Shown: positions 1 through 10,717, counted from the first letter of the stretch. The stretch: 64,000 nt of DNA from Nonomuraea sp. NBC_00507 (GCF_036013525.1 NZ_CP107853.1:9734001-9798000), one strand, 5' to 3'. Notes: generated by a model from the sequence alone, not told the origin. Numbers and translations are program-made.

Positions 1-117
1 GCGGGCGCGCCGGCCGTGCCGCTGCTGCTGCGCGTGCACGCCTTCATCGAGCAGCGCCTGGGCGAGATCGACCTGGACCCGGGCGCGATCGCGGCCGCGC
101 ACCACATCTCCGCGCGC
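1..117 (+). pseudogene. AraC-type regulator fragment
   Basis: The reading frame is open from the window edge and encodes a segment typical of the first helices of an AraC-family DNA-binding domain (RVHAFIEQRLGEIDLDP followed by AAHHISAR). It loses similarity in the middle of the first helix-turn-helix. The expected second helix (LHRLF-like) and the whole second HTH are absent, because the frame runs directly into an unrelated C-terminal tail. I read this as the broken remains of a regulator. The N-terminal sensor part would lie outside the window. Confidence 0.5.
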
Positions 118-118
118 G

Positions 119-175
119 CACGATGTGGCGGTCGAGGCGCTGGTGCCCGAATTGCTGGAGTTCTTCGCACTTTAG
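119..175 (+). pseudogene. C-terminal tail of an unidentified protein
   Basis: In a different frame from the AraC fragment, codons 119-175 read HDVAVEALVPELLEFFAL followed by TAG. This helical, Leu-rich ending looks like the C-terminus of a TetR-type regulator or similar protein. It has no start codon or upstream body here, so it appears to have been joined to the AraC fragment by deletion or insertion. The identity is a guess from composition only. Confidence 0.3.
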
Positions 176-202
176 GTAACGCTAAGGTAACAAACCTATC
201 GA

Positions 203-2764
203 GTGGTTGGTTTTCTGGTGAACACTGGGCGGGTGGACTTCGACGAACTGATCACCCGCCTGGACCTCACCACCAAGATCGGACTGCTCACCGGGGCGGA
301 CATGTGGTCGCTCCCGCCGGTTCCCGAGATCGGCCTGGACCGGCTCGTCATGAGCGACGGACCCATCGGCGTGCGCGGGGAGCAGTGGAGTTCCGCCGAC
401 CCGTCGATCGCGCTGCCGAGCCCGACCGCGCTCGCCGCGACCTGGGACCTGGACCTGGTCAGGCGGGCCGGGCGGCTGCTCGCCCAGGAGGCCCGGCGCA
501 AGGGGGTGCACGTGCTGCTCGCCCCCACGCTCAACCTGCACCGTTCGCCGCTCGGTGGGCGGCATTTCGAGTGCTTCTCGGAGGATGCGTACCTGACGGG
601 TGAACTCGGCGCGGCGTACGTCGAGGGCGTGCAGGAGGGCGGCGTGGCCACCACGCCCAAGCACTTCGTGGCCAACGACTTCGAGACCGACCGGTTCACT
701 GTGGACGTCCGTGTGGGTGAGCAGGCGCTGCGGGAGGTGTACCTGCGGCCGTTCGAGCGCGTGGTGCGGGCGGGCGCCTGGGGCGTCATGACCGCGTACA
801 ACGCGGTCAACGGCACGACGATGACCGAGCACGCGGAGCTGGTCAACGGGGTGTTGAAGGGCGAGTGGGGGTTCGACGGGTTCGTCGTGTCCGACTGGAC
901 GGCGGTGCGCTCCACCGAGGCGGCCGCCATGGGCGGGACCGATGTGGCGATGCCGGGGCCGTACGGGCCGTGGGGCGAGAAGCTGGAGGCGGCGGTGCGG
1001 GACGGGCGCGTGCCCGAGGCCGTCATCGACGACCGGATCCGCCGCATCCTGCGCCTGGCCGCACGCGTCGGCGCCCTCCACACCCCGGACGAGTCCACCG
1101 GGGCCTTGGCCGCCTCCCCCACCGGCGCCTCCGACCCGGCGGCCGCCACACGCATCGGCGCCTCGGCCACCGACCCGACCGGCCCGGCCGGCGCGGCCGA
1201 AGTTGCCGACGCCGGCGAAGGGGCCGATGCGCGGGCGGGCGCAAGCGCGGGTGCGGGCGCGGGTGCGGGCGCGGGCGCGGGCGCGGGCGCGCGTGGCGAG
1301 GTGATCGATGGTGTGGCGCTGGCGCGTGAGGTCGCCGCACGGGCCTTCACGCTGCTGACCAACGACGGCGTCCTGCCGCTCCGGGGCGCTCCGACGATCG
1401 CCGTCATCGGCTCGGCCGCCGACAAGGCGCGCGTCATGGGCGGCGGCAGCGCCCAGGTCTTCCCCGACCGGATCGTCTCACCCCTGGAGGGTCTCGGTGC
1501 GCGTGCCGAGGTCCGGTACGCCCTCGGCACCGACCCCCGGGTCCGCCTGGCGCCGATCCCTTCCCCCACCAGGGCCCTGTTCCTGGACGAGGCGGGCGGC
1601 GTGCTGGCCGAGCACCCACTGGCCGACGGTGAGGCGCGCTGGATCGGCCAGCTGCCGCCGGACGTGGACGGCGATCGGCTCAAGGCGGTCCGGCTGGTGA
1701 CCGCATACACGCCGGGGCTCTCGGGTGAGCACCAGCTGTCCGTCGTCGGCGCCGGCGCCTTCACCGTCACCGTGAACGGCGAGACCGTCTTCGACGACAC
1801 CATCGACCCGCCGGGCGGCGACCCGGCCGCGGCGTTCCTTTCTCCGCCGGAGCAGCGATTGAGCGTGCCGATGACGGCGGGCGAGCCGTACGAGGTGACC
1901 GTGACGCACCCCACAGGGGCGTTCGGCGGCATGGCGATCGTGTCCTTCACGCTCGGCCACGCCGACCCGAGCCCCGGCGACGAGGCGCTCATGGCCGAGG
2001 CCGTGGGAGTGGCGGCGGAGTGCGACGTGGCGGTGGTCGTGGCCGGGACCACGCCGGAGGTGGAGAGCGAGGGCTTCGACCGTACCGACCTCAGGCTGCC
2101 CGGACGGCAGGACGAGCTGATCCGCGCAGTGGCCGCGGCCAACCCGCGCACGGTGGTCGTGGTCAACGCTGGCTCGCCGGTCGAGATGCCGTGGGCCGGG
2201 GAGGTGGCGGCGGTGCTGCTCACCTGGTTCCCGGGGCAGGAGGCGGGGGCCGCGCTGGCCGAGGTGCTGTTCGGGGACGCCGAGCCGGGCGGGCGGCTGC
2301 CGACGACCTGGCCGCGCCGCCTGGAGGACGTTCCCGTGGCCGGTGTGACGCCCGTGGACGGGGCGGTGGCGTACGAGGAGGGGGTGTTCATCGGCTACCG
2401 GGCATGGCAGCGGTCGGGGAAGGAGCCGGCATTCTGGTTCGGGCACGGCCTGGGGTATACGACCTGGTCGTACGACTCCATCGCCGCCGAGGGCACCACC
2501 GTCACGGTGGCCCTCACCAACACCGGCGACCGCCCGGGCCGCGAGGTCGTCCAGCTCTACGTCGCCGACGGGGCCGATCGGCGGCTGGCCGGGTTCGACG
2601 TGGTCGAGGCCGAGCCGGGGCAGACCGTGCTCACCACCGTCTTCCTGCCCGAGCGGGCCTTCCAGGTGTGGGAGGGCGGTTGGCGCACGCTCACGGGCGA
2701 GCACACGATCGAGGCGGCACGCCACGTGGCCGACTCGCGGCTCTCCGTCACCGTCAAGATCTAG
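203..2764 (+). CDS. glycoside hydrolase family 3 (beta-glucosidase-like) with PA14-like insert
   Basis: This 853-residue GH3 enzyme should release terminal sugars from beta-glycosides. No signal peptide is visible, so it is probably cytoplasmic. The N-terminal TIM barrel carries the nucleophile motif VVSDW (Asp231). The alpha/beta sandwich domain holds the acid/base region EVESEGFDR (around Glu621/623). A PA14-like beta domain is inserted at about residues 435-590, and a fibronectin III-like domain ends the protein. The region joining the two catalytic domains (about residues 343-363) is an Ala-Gly run encoded by a GCGGGC-type microsatellite. GTG codons at 203, 218 and 233 are all possible starts and none has a clear ribosome site. 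The exact glycoside substrate cannot be read from sequence. Confidence 0.93.
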   Translation: MVGFLVNTGRVDFDELITRLDLTTKIGLLTGADMWSLPPVPEIGLDRLVMSDGPIGVRGEQWSSADPSIALPSPTALAATWDLDLVRRAGRLLAQEARRKGVHVLLAPTLNLHRSPLGGRHFECFSEDAYLTGELGAAYVEGVQEGGVATTPKHFVANDFETDRFTVDVRVGEQALREVYLRPFERVVRAGAWGVMTAYNAVNGTTMTEHAELVNGVLKGEWGFDGFVVSDWTAVRSTEAAAMGGTDVAMPGPYGPWGEKLEAAVRDGRVPEAVIDDRIRRILRLAARVGALHTPDESTGALAASPTGASDPAAATRIGASATDPTGPAGAAEVADAGEGADARAGASAGAGAGAGAGAGAGARGEVIDGVALAREVAARAFTLLTNDGVLPLRGAPTIAVIGSAADKARVMGGGSAQVFPDRIVSPLEGLGARAEVRYALGTDPRVRLAPIPSPTRALFLDEAGGVLAEHPLADGEARWIGQLPPDVDGDRLKAVRLVTAYTPGLSGEHQLSVVGAGAFTVTVNGETVFDDTIDPPGGDPAAAFLSPPEQRLSVPMTAGEPYEVTVTHPTGAFGGMAIVSFTLGHADPSPGDEALMAEAVGVAAECDVAVVVAGTTPEVESEGFDRTDLRLPGRQDELIRAVAAANPRTVVVVNAGSPVEMPWAGEVAAVLLTWFPGQEAGAALAEVLFGDAEPGGRLPTTWPRRLEDVPVAGVTPVDGAVAYEEGVFIGYRAWQRSGKEPAFWFGHGLGYTTWSYDSIAAEGTTVTVALTNTGDRPGREVVQLYVADGADRRLAGFDVVEAEPGQTVLTTVFLPERAFQVWEGGWRTLTGEHTIEAARHVADSRLSVTVKI

Positions 2765-2828
2765 CCGTCGGCGAAATCGCCGGGCCGCGTTTCCCATAGC
2801 CCACCAGTTGGTTTGTATCCTTCAGAGC

Positions 2829-3509
2829 ATGGCAAAGTCCGAGGATCCAGAGAAGCCGGGGCGCATCAAGCAGCTCCGCATGGTCGCGCAGATCATTAAG
2901 CAGGCCAATCCCAAGGGGATGCCGCTCGTCTTCCTCTCGGCGGTGGGCACGCTCGCTGTGGTCGTCGTGATCGGCCTGGTCACGGGCTATTTGTGGTATT
3001 CGGTCTTCATCGGCGTCCTGGCCGCGTTCACCGTCGGCCTGGTGGTGTTCGGTCAGCTCGCGCAGAGGGCGCAATACTCGATCCTGCACGGGCAGACCGG
3101 CGCCGCCGCCGCGGTGTTGCAGGGCATGCGGGGCAACTGGCAGGTCAACCCGGCCATCGCGGTCAACCGCGACCAGGACCTCGTGCATCTCGTGATCGGC
3201 TACCCGGGAGTCGTGCTGGTGTCCGAGGGGCCCGGCAACCGGGTGGGCAAGATGCTGGCGGCCGAGAAGAAGCGGATCGCGCGGGTGGTGCTGGGCATCG
3301 AGATCTACGACATCCAGTGCGGTGACGGCGAGGGGCAGGTGCCGCTGGGCAAGCTGCAGCGCCACCTCATGAAGCTGCCGCGCAACCTGAAGAAGCCCGC
3401 GGTCAACGAGGTCAAGGACCGCCTGCGCTCGCTGCCGCGCAACATGCCGCTGCCCAAGGGCCCGATGCCCAAGGGTGCCCGCATCCCGCGCGGCCCCAAG
3501 ATGCGCTAG
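2829..3509 (+). CDS. DUF4191 family membrane protein
   Basis: This 226-residue protein belongs to the actinobacterial DUF4191 family, which has no assigned function. A basic N-terminus is followed by two adjacent hydrophobic segments (about residues 37-58 and 60-80), then a soluble domain with the conserved phrases YPGVVLVSEGP and KMLAAEKKRIARV. The tail is rich in Pro, Lys and Arg. ATG 2829 starts MAKSEDPEKPGRIKQLR, as in relatives; the upstream TTG extension is unlikely. In other actinomycetes this gene lies between lipA and the RDD-glnA genes. Here RDD and glnA follow, but a GH3 gene occupies the expected lipA side. Confidence 0.88.
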   Translation: MAKSEDPEKPGRIKQLRMVAQIIKQANPKGMPLVFLSAVGTLAVVVVIGLVTGYLWYSVFIGVLAAFTVGLVVFGQLAQRAQYSILHGQTGAAAAVLQGMRGNWQVNPAIAVNRDQDLVHLVIGYPGVVLVSEGPGNRVGKMLAAEKKRIARVVLGIEIYDIQCGDGEGQVPLGKLQRHLMKLPRNLKKPAVNEVKDRLRSLPRNMPLPKGPMPKGARIPRGPKMR

Positions 3510-4273
3510 TGCTGTCGCTTTCCTCGCGGGCCAACCGCGGCTGGTGGGACGTCAACGCCGACGACTACCAGGTGGAGCACGGCGAGTTCCTGCGTGACAG
3601 CGGGTTCCTGTGGTGCCCCGAGGGCGTGGACGAGGCCGACGCGCACCTGCTCGGGCAGGTGCGCGGGCGGCGTGTGCTGGAGATCGGCTGCGGTGCGGCG
3701 CAGTGCGCGCGGTGGCTGGTGACGCAAGGTGCCAAGGTGGCGGCGTTCGACATCTCACATCGCCAGCTGCGCCACTCCCAGCGGATCGATCTCGACACAG
3801 GGCTGCACGTGCCCGTGGTGCAGGCCGACGCCGAATTGTTGCCGTTCGCCGGCGCCGCCTTCGATCTGGCGTGCTCGGCGTTCGGGGCGCTGCCGTTCGT
3901 GGCCGACCCGCTCGCGGTGTTCCGCGAGGTGCACCGGGTGCTCAGGCCGGGAGGCCGGTTCGTGTTCTCGGTGAGCCATCCCATCCGGTGGGCGTTCCCT
4001 GACGACCCGGGGCCGCGCGGGCTGACCTCCGACCGGTCCTACTTCGACCGCTCCCCCTATGAGGAACGGGACGAGCGCGGCACGGTCACCTACGTCGAGC
4101 ATCACCGGACGCTGGCCGACTGGGTCAACCTGCTGGTCGCCTCCGGCCTGACGATCACGGGGCTGCTGGAGCCGGAGTGGCCGGAGGGGCACGAGCGGGT
4201 GTGGGGCGGCTGGAGCCCACTCCGCGGCCGGCACCTCCCGGGTACGGCGATCTTCAGCTGCGTGCGCGGCTAG
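3509..4273 (+). CDS. class I SAM-dependent methyltransferase
   Basis: A 254-residue protein with a Methyltransf_11-type fold. Motif I is VLEIGCGAAQCARW (about residues 56-69), followed by AFDIS, where an acidic residue should bind the SAM ribose. LRPGGRFVFSVSHP marks the end of the core, and a DUF-type C-terminal segment ends in WGGWSPLRGRHLPGTAIF. The GTG start shares its G with the TAG stop of the DUF4191 gene, so the two are probably translated together. The substrate is unknown; relatives are usually annotated only as methyltransferases. Confidence 0.88.
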   Translation: MLSLSSRANRGWWDVNADDYQVEHGEFLRDSGFLWCPEGVDEADAHLLGQVRGRRVLEIGCGAAQCARWLVTQGAKVAAFDISHRQLRHSQRIDLDTGLHVPVVQADAELLPFAGAAFDLACSAFGALPFVADPLAVFREVHRVLRPGGRFVFSVSHPIRWAFPDDPGPRGLTSDRSYFDRSPYEERDERGTVTYVEHHRTLADWVNLLVASGLTITGLLEPEWPEGHERVWGGWSPLRGRHLPGTAIFSCVRG

Positions 4274-4276
4274 CGG

Positions 4277-4738
4277 TCACATCCGAACGGCCATCGTGTT
4301 GGACGCGCGGTCATGGATGCCGCGATGGTCGCGGTCGAAGATCAGCGCGGGCACGACCAGGCACAGCAGCACCGTGCGGGCCAGCACGGGCAGCCATCGG
4401 GGCCTGCCCCCGTCCATCGCGGCCACCCTGATCCCCATCAGCCGATGCCCGAACGTCTGCCCCATGAAGCCGACCAGGATCAGATATTGCACGGCGAACA
4501 CGGCCATGGGCGCCCACGGCGACTCGGCCGGATTCATCCTCAGCAGCAGCTGCACGACGGCCCACGTGCAGATCACCCAGTCGATGACGAGGGCGCCGAT
4601 CCTGCGGCCCCACCCGGCGATCGACCCGCTGCCCTCCTCGGGCAGCCCCAGGCGCTCGCCCGGGTATCCGAGGTCGACCCCGGCGGCCCGGACCCCGCCG
4701 AGCCACGTCTGCGTCCACCGAGGTTCCTTGCTGCTCAT
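4277..4738 (-). CDS. RDD family membrane protein
   Basis: A 153-residue integral membrane protein of the RDD family. It contains the typical Arg near the start of the first membrane helix (GWGRRIGALVIDWVI) and the segment GQTFGHRLMGIRVAAMDG between helices two and three, then a third hydrophobic segment and IFDRDHRGIHDRASNT near the end. ATG 4738 (MSSKEPRWTQTW) was chosen over longer frames. Its position next to DUF4191 and glnA matches the conserved actinobacterial order. It is convergent with the methyltransferase gene, and the two stop codons are 3 bases apart. RDD proteins have no single established function. Confidence 0.9.
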   Translation of the reverse strand: MSSKEPRWTQTWLGGVRAAGVDLGYPGERLGLPEEGSGSIAGWGRRIGALVIDWVICTWAVVQLLLRMNPAESPWAPMAVFAVQYLILVGFMGQTFGHRLMGIRVAAMDGGRPRWLPVLARTVLLCLVVPALIFDRDHRGIHDRASNTMAVRM

Positions 4739-4806
4739 GCCCTCCACGGTATCCGCCCGATACGCCGGTCGGCATTGTGACCCAACCGCGTCGTGGAGCG
4801 GCCACG

Positions 4807-5928
4807 ATGTACGCCATGCCATACGGGGATGACCTCGACGAGCGTTTCAACGAGCTGGTCGCGCAGATCGACGCCGAAGAGCGGCGCAGGATGCGGGCCA
4901 CCGCCAAGAAGGAGGCCAGAACGGGGCGCCGCAGCCGCTCAGGACGCCGGCCCGGCCGCGCCGACGGCCCGTCGCAGGACTCTCACTTAGCCGGGCCGCC
5001 GCGCCGGATCGGGCAGGTCTGGCTGGCGATGGCCACGGTCGCGGCGCTGATCGCGGCCGCGGGGGTCGTCATCACCCTCCGCCCCGACCTGCTGGCTCCC
5101 TCAGGCGCGATACCGGAGGAGACCATGCCGGTGCAGGCCGCTCCTCTGGCCGAGGAGCCGGAACCCGAGGAGACGGTGGCGGCGGAAACGACGGCGGGCC
5201 AGGAGGAGACGGCGGGTCCGTCCGAGGGATCGACGGCGGCAGGGCCGTTCGAGGGATCGGCGGCGGAAGACTGGGCGGAGGGCGCGGCCGGTTTCGCCAT
5301 GCCCAAGGCCAAGGCGCTCGGCGGGCTGTCGAAGAAGCAGGTCGCCGAAGGACTGAAACGGGCGCGCGACCTGTTGGCGGCGGCGCATCTCGACCGCGAG
5401 ACGCTCATGGGCGGCAACCCGACGCCCTTCGTCAAGCTGCTCCATCCCGATCAGCGATCGTGGTTCCGGAAGAATCTCAACGGCGCGAAGGAGCGGAACA
5501 CCAGGTCATGGGTGACGAGCTTCGCGCCGAAGACCGCCGAGCAGGCCACCGATGTGATCAAGGTCCACGGCCGGACCAAGCTCTCGGCCTTCAAAGAGGA
5601 CGGGATCACCGGCGCCAAGCTGGAGATCAACCACTTGATCGTGTACGCGATCCAGCGCCCGGGTCGGCCCGACACGACGATGCGGCTGGTCAAGCACCAC
5701 CGCGGCACCGTGCTCATGTACCGTGACACACGGGGCACGATCACCTGGATCACCGATTGGGGCAGCAGCGCGACGCCCGCGCGGTGTGACGTACGCGACG
5801 GATATATCCACCCCGCGTACCCCGACTCGGCCCCTGATAAGGAAGTCCCGGTGGGCACGCCCACAGACCCATATGTCCTCGACGAGGAGCGGCATACGGG
5901 CGAGTGCCGCGCCGCCAAGAGAACATGA
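4807..5928 (+). CDS. membrane-anchored protein, function unknown
   Basis: A 373-residue protein with a charged cytoplasmic N-terminus (DDLDERFNELVAQIDAEERRR), one membrane helix at about residues 63-85, a Pro/Glu/Thr-rich spacer, and an exported domain of about 200 residues. The C-terminal domain has two Cys (CDVRDGYIHPAYP and GECR) that could form a disulphide. The short cytoplasmic DLDERF segment recurs in actinobacterial proteins encoded beside glnA. ATG 4807 is preceded by GGAG at 7 bases; 4816 would be too far. The GlnR-type site lies 39 bases downstream, so this gene is not part of the glnA transcript start. Confidence 0.8.
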   Translation: MYAMPYGDDLDERFNELVAQIDAEERRRMRATAKKEARTGRRSRSGRRPGRADGPSQDSHLAGPPRRIGQVWLAMATVAALIAAAGVVITLRPDLLAPSGAIPEETMPVQAAPLAEEPEPEETVAAETTAGQEETAGPSEGSTAAGPFEGSAAEDWAEGAAGFAMPKAKALGGLSKKQVAEGLKRARDLLAAAHLDRETLMGGNPTPFVKLLHPDQRSWFRKNLNGAKERNTRSWVTSFAPKTAEQATDVIKVHGRTKLSAFKEDGITGAKLEINHLIVYAIQRPGRPDTTMRLVKHHRGTVLMYRDTRGTITWITDWGSSATPARCDVRDGYIHPAYPDSAPDKEVPVGTPTDPYVLDEERHTGECRAAKRT

Positions 5929-5966
5929 TCGGCTCCCGGCTCGATCATGTGCGAAGCTGACCCTGC

Positions 5967-6004
5967 GTAACACGTGCGAAACAATCGAGACACCATACGG
6001 AAAC
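5967..6004 (+). promoter_or_regulatory. GlnR binding site upstream of glnA
   Basis: The sequence reads GTAAC-N6-GAAAC-N6-GACAC-N6-GAAAC with exact 6-base spacings. This is the full four-element arrangement described for the actinobacterial nitrogen regulator GlnR (gTnAc-n6-GaAAc repeated). It lies 50 bases before the glnA start. Occupancy by GlnR is inferred from the motif. Confidence 0.85.
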
Positions 6005-6054
6005 GGCCAAGCCCTAGCGTCGGAATGATGGCCAGTCCCCAGGGAGGTTCGAGA

Positions 6055-7479
6055 GTGTTCAACTCCGCCGACGACGTCCTGAAGTTCATCAGTGACGAAG
6101 GGGTGCAGTTCGTCGATGTCAGGTTCACCGACCTGCCGGGGACGACGCATCACTTCACCTTCCCGGTAGAGAACTTCAGCGGAAGCGTCTTCACCGACGG
6201 GCTCATGTTCGACGGCTCGTCGATTCGCGGCTTCCAAGCGATCCACGAGTCCGACATGCTTCTGCTGCCTGACCCGTCGAGCGCCGTGGTGGACCCGTTC
6301 CGCCAGCACAAGACGCTCAACATCAACTTCTTCGTGCACGACCCGCTGACCGGCGAGGCCTACAGCCGCGACCCGCGCAACGTGGCGCGCAAGGCGGAGG
6401 AATTCCTCAAGGGCACGGGCATCGCCGACACGGTCTACTTCGGCCCCGAGGCCGAGTTCTACATCTTCGACGACGTGCGCTTCGAGACGAAGCAGAACGC
6501 CGGCTATTACTACATCGACTCCATCGAGGGCGCCTGGAACACCGGCAAGGCGACCGAGGGCGGCAACCTCGGCTACAAGCCGCGCTACAAGGGCGGTTAC
6601 TTCCCGGTCCCGCCGATGGACCACTTCACCGACCTGCGCTCGGAGATGGTCCGCAACCTCATCGAGTGCGGCATCGAGGTCGAGATGCAGCACCACGAGG
6701 TCGGCACCGCCGGTCAGGCGGAGATCGACTTCAAGTTCGGCACGCTGCTCAAGACCGCCGACAACCTGATGCTCTACAAGTACGTCATCAAGAGCACGGC
6801 CCTCGAGTACGGCCACACGGTGACGTTCATGCCGAAGCCGATCTTCGGTGACAACGGCTCGGGCATGCACTGCCACCAGTCGCTGTGGAAGGACGGCTCG
6901 CCGCTCTTCTACGACGAGGTCGGCTACGCCGGCCTGTCGGACACGGCCCGCTACTACATCGGCGGCCTGCTCAAGCACGCCCCGTCGCTGCTGGCCTTCA
7001 CCAACCCGACGGTCAACTCCTACCACCGCCTGGTGCCGGGTTACGAGGCGCCGGTCAACCTGGTCTACTCGCAGCGCAACCGGTCGGCCTGCGTCCGCAT
7101 CCCGATCACGGGCTCCAACCCGAAGGCCAAGCGCATCGAGTTCCGCGTGCCGGACCCGTCCTGCAACCCGTACTTCGCCTTCTCGGCCATGCTGATGGCG
7201 GGCATCGACGGCATCCGCAACAAGATCGAGCCGCCGGAGCCGGTCGACAAGGACCTCTACGAGCTGCCGCCGGAAGAGGCCCGCAACATCCCGCAGGTGC
7301 CCGGCTCGCTCACCGACGTGCTCAACGCCCTGGAAGAGGACCACGACTACCTGCTCGAGGGCGGCGTGTTCACGCCTGACCTGATCGAGACGTGGATCTC
7401 CTACAAGCGGGAGAACGAAGTCGACCCGATCCGGCTGCGTCCGCACCCGCACGAGTTCGAGCTCTACTACGACGTGTGA
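6055..7479 (+). CDS. glnA: glutamine synthetase type I (GSI-beta)
   Basis: A 474-residue glutamine synthetase that makes glutamine from glutamate, ammonia and ATP, the central ammonium-assimilating step; the family forms dodecamers. It starts [20 protein letters not shown]. Active-site signatures include [20 protein letters not shown], the ATP-binding [16 protein letters not shown] and [19 protein letters not shown] contains Tyr402, the predicted adenylylation site for GlnE, which is encoded in this window. GTG 6055 has GGGAGG 7 bases upstream and was preferred over the longer frame. The GlnR site upstream predicts induction under nitrogen limitation. Confidence 0.98.
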   Translation: MFNSADDVLKFISDEGVQFVDVRFTDLPGTTHHFTFPVENFSGSVFTDGLMFDGSSIRGFQAIHESDMLLLPDPSSAVVDPFRQHKTLNINFFVHDPLTGEAYSRDPRNVARKAEEFLKGTGIADTVYFGPEAEFYIFDDVRFETKQNAGYYYIDSIEGAWNTGKATEGGNLGYKPRYKGGYFPVPPMDHFTDLRSEMVRNLIECGIEVEMQHHEVGTAGQAEIDFKFGTLLKTADNLMLYKYVIKSTALEYGHTVTFMPKPIFGDNGSGMHCHQSLWKDGSPLFYDEVGYAGLSDTARYYIGGLLKHAPSLLAFTNPTVNSYHRLVPGYEAPVNLVYSQRNRSACVRIPITGSNPKAKRIEFRVPDPSCNPYFAFSAMLMAGIDGIRNKIEPPEPVDKDLYELPPEEARNIPQVPGSLTDVLNALEEDHDYLLEGGVFTPDLIETWISYKRENEVDPIRLRPHPHEFELYYDV

Positions 7480-7600
7480 CGGCCCGGTTTTCCGGCCTCG
7501 GCGATCATCCCTAAAACGGGCGCTGAGCTGGGAAAACCTTGTGGTTAGTTGTCGTTGTTTGTCGTTGCTGAGCAACGTCAGAAGGAACAGAGAGGTAACA

Positions 7601-7636
7601 GAACGGCCCGGCATCGTAATCGGTGCCGGGCCGTTC
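7601..7636 (+). terminator. terminator-like hairpin after glnA
   Basis: GAACGGCCCGGCATCG and its near-perfect reverse complement are separated by only TAAT, giving a 16-pair stem with one G-T wobble. There is no T-tract, as is usual for actinobacterial terminators. It lies 122 bases after the glnA stop. A smaller CGTTGCT-G-AGCAACG palindrome lies at 7563-7577. Confidence 0.7.
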
Positions 7637-7926
7637 TGCGCTGGTGGGGGCGAAGATAGCGGTTCCGCAATCGTCACCTCGCCGCCTGCTCCGCGTAGTA
7701 ATCCCGGAACCACGTTACCGGACAAGGCCCACAGAATTTTCCCAGAAGCCCGCGTGGCACAGGCTGGCCGGGACCAAACGGTGACGATTGGCGACGACCT
7801 GCCAGCGACGAACGACGTTCAGTCGTCGGACGAGGGGCGGCGACGGCATGCGTCCGACGCGACAAGACGACGGAAGCGCCCTAACGTGGAAGCCACGCCA
7901 CGCCACCACAAGGAAGCCACACAGCC
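7637..7926. other. intergenic stretch without a clear gene
   Basis: I see no convincing gene on either strand. The minus strand has a short frame ending at 7674 in VTWFRDYYAEQAAR, which looks like a protein C-terminus, but its body is not protein-like and it may be a relic. The stretch marks the left boundary of the accessory region. Confidence 0.4.
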
Positions 7927-8424
7927 ATGCCACGCACCCCCAAAGCACCGCAGCCAACCCTCACCGAACCCGGCACCGCAGCCGCGCAGCAGCCGACAGC
8001 GGAACCGCAATCGGCACGAACAGGCCCCCGCCGCGGCCGCAAACCGCAGTGGACCAAGCTCCAGCCCACCATCGCCCACCTGTACGAGGACATCGACGAA
8101 CGCCTCACCGCCGCCCTGGAAACCACCGGCATGGGCCTGCAGGAGACGTTCGAGGAAGCAATCAACACCTACTGCGACGCGCTGCGGCCGCCCATCCCGG
8201 CCGAGATGCCGGAGGACGCCGACCTCAAGATGCCGCGCGACCCCAACCAGCCGCCGCCAGGCACGCCGGTCGATCGCCCCACCGTGGCGCCGGCTGTCGT
8301 ACGGCTCACGCGCAACACCAGGGCGCGGCTCGTCGCCGCGTGCCACCAGGAGCAGATAGGCGGCAAGGCCGTCATCAACGACGCAATCGAGGCGTATCTC
8401 GACGAGCTGGGTCTGGAGCAGTAG
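7927..8424 (+). CDS. hypothetical protein with two RHH-like helical units
   Basis: A 165-residue protein with a Pro/Ala-rich N-terminus containing a basic patch (RTGPRRGRKPQW). Two similar units of about 40 residues follow: ERLTAALETTGMGLQETFEE and, near the C-terminus, VRLTRNTRARLVAACHQEQI. Each has the short strand plus two-helix look of ribbon-helix-helix DNA-binding proteins, so a partition-type or antitoxin-like DNA-binding role is possible. ATG 7927 has AAGGAAG about 10 bases upstream. There is no recognisable partner gene. The family assignment is by appearance only. Confidence 0.6.
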   Translation: MPRTPKAPQPTLTEPGTAAAQQPTAEPQSARTGPRRGRKPQWTKLQPTIAHLYEDIDERLTAALETTGMGLQETFEEAINTYCDALRPPIPAEMPEDADLKMPRDPNQPPPGTPVDRPTVAPAVVRLTRNTRARLVAACHQEQIGGKAVINDAIEAYLDELGLEQ

Positions 8425-8878
8425 CCAGGTCCGCTCATGCGGAAAGGCCGCCGCCACCTCGATTTGTCCCTGGAAACGCGAAGGGCGCGGGCCGTATCGT
8501 CCACCCCCGACCCAGTGCACTCGGTCGCGTACCACTCCTGGCTTGTGCAGAGAGGCTGCTCGCCGGGCGGGATCAGCTGAATGCTGACGGCGACTTTGGG
8601 GTTAGCTGCTCAGGCTCGATGTCGGAGTGCAGTCGCCGAGGCCGCTGACACGGGCCGTCGAGAACACGCTGGCGCGACCCGCCGCGACGCGCGCACGGAA
8701 GGAACTCGAGTCGTCAGCTTCCTCGATCTCGCCGACGCCAGCACGTAATGTAGTCACTTGAACCCCTTAGGTAACTCCTGGGCCTTGGACAACAGCCCTG
8801 CGGATCGCCCCCTAACGCAGGGATTTCTGACACATCCATAGACACCGGCACCGGTCGGAGCACGTAAGGGGGCAAGCG
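8425..8878. other. gene-poor stretch
   Basis: No convincing gene is visible in these 454 bases. A plus-strand frame near 8650-8750 reads SRVVSFLDLADAST before a stop, which could be the end of a lost protein. No strong hairpin or repeat stands out. The promoter of the downstream secreted propeller gene probably lies near the right end. Confidence 0.4.
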
Positions 8879-10075
<1,197 letters not shown>

Positions 10076-10250
10076 CCGCTGCCAGACTCCGACTGGGTAA
10101 TCGTCTTGGCGCGCCGGTGCACGCCGCGCCGACGACCGCCCCGTAAGGGCCATGCACGGCCCGCGCGGATGCCTCAACCCCGCCCACGTTCGAAGCGCCA
10201 GGAAACGTCGGCGGCCCGCGCCCCCGCAGCGGACCGCCGACGAGCTGGTG

Positions 10251-10529
10251 CTACTTGTTGACGGCGTCCTTGGCACCCTTGCCGGGCCGGAACCGCATGA
10301 CCCATTTACCGGGGACGCTGATCTCCTCGTTGGTGTTCGGGTCACGGGCGATGCGGGCCTTGCGGTACACGCGGTCGAAGACTCCGAGCCCTCCGATGCG
10401 GACCTCTTCGCCGGTGGCGACGCTGCTGACGATGATGTCGATGAACGCCTGGACGGCCCGCTCGGCGGCCGCCTTGGTCGGGGCTCCGGTCCGTGTGCCC
10501 CACTGCTCGATGAGTTCTGCCTTGTTCAT
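10251..10529 (-). CDS. HU family DNA-binding protein
   Basis: A 92-residue HU/IHF-type histone-like protein that should bind and bend DNA as a dimer. It begins MNKAELIEQWGTRTG, continues with the dimer helices (AAERAVQAFIDIIVSSVATG), and has the DNA-binding arm region RIARDPNTNEEISVPGK, where classic HU has RNPxTGE. It ends KGAKDAVNK and lacks the Lys/Ala-rich tail of the main actinobacterial HupA/HlpA. It is therefore probably an accessory HU. ATG 10529 was chosen over the longer frame. Confidence 0.9.
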   Translation of the reverse strand: MNKAELIEQWGTRTGAPTKAAAERAVQAFIDIIVSSVATGEEVRIGGLGVFDRVYRKARIARDPNTNEEISVPGKWVMRFRPGKGAKDAVNK

Positions 10530-10717
10530 GCGTGGCACTCCCCCGGTGTGACGGTTCTGTTGATACAGAACGGTGGAGCACGCGACAGACGCATATGACA
10601 CGCCGAACGCGTCAAATGGTCACACCGCTTCCCACAGGTGTGCGAAATACGCTCGCCACCGACCGCACGGCACGAATCTCTGTACCCGTCCCCGTCCGCG
10701 GCCATAACGTCGGATCC

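Noticed and set aside
182..2391. Long minus-strand frames opposite the GH3 gene
   Set aside because: They are antisense shadows of a high-GC gene with low-complexity Ser/Ala/Arg composition and no known domain.
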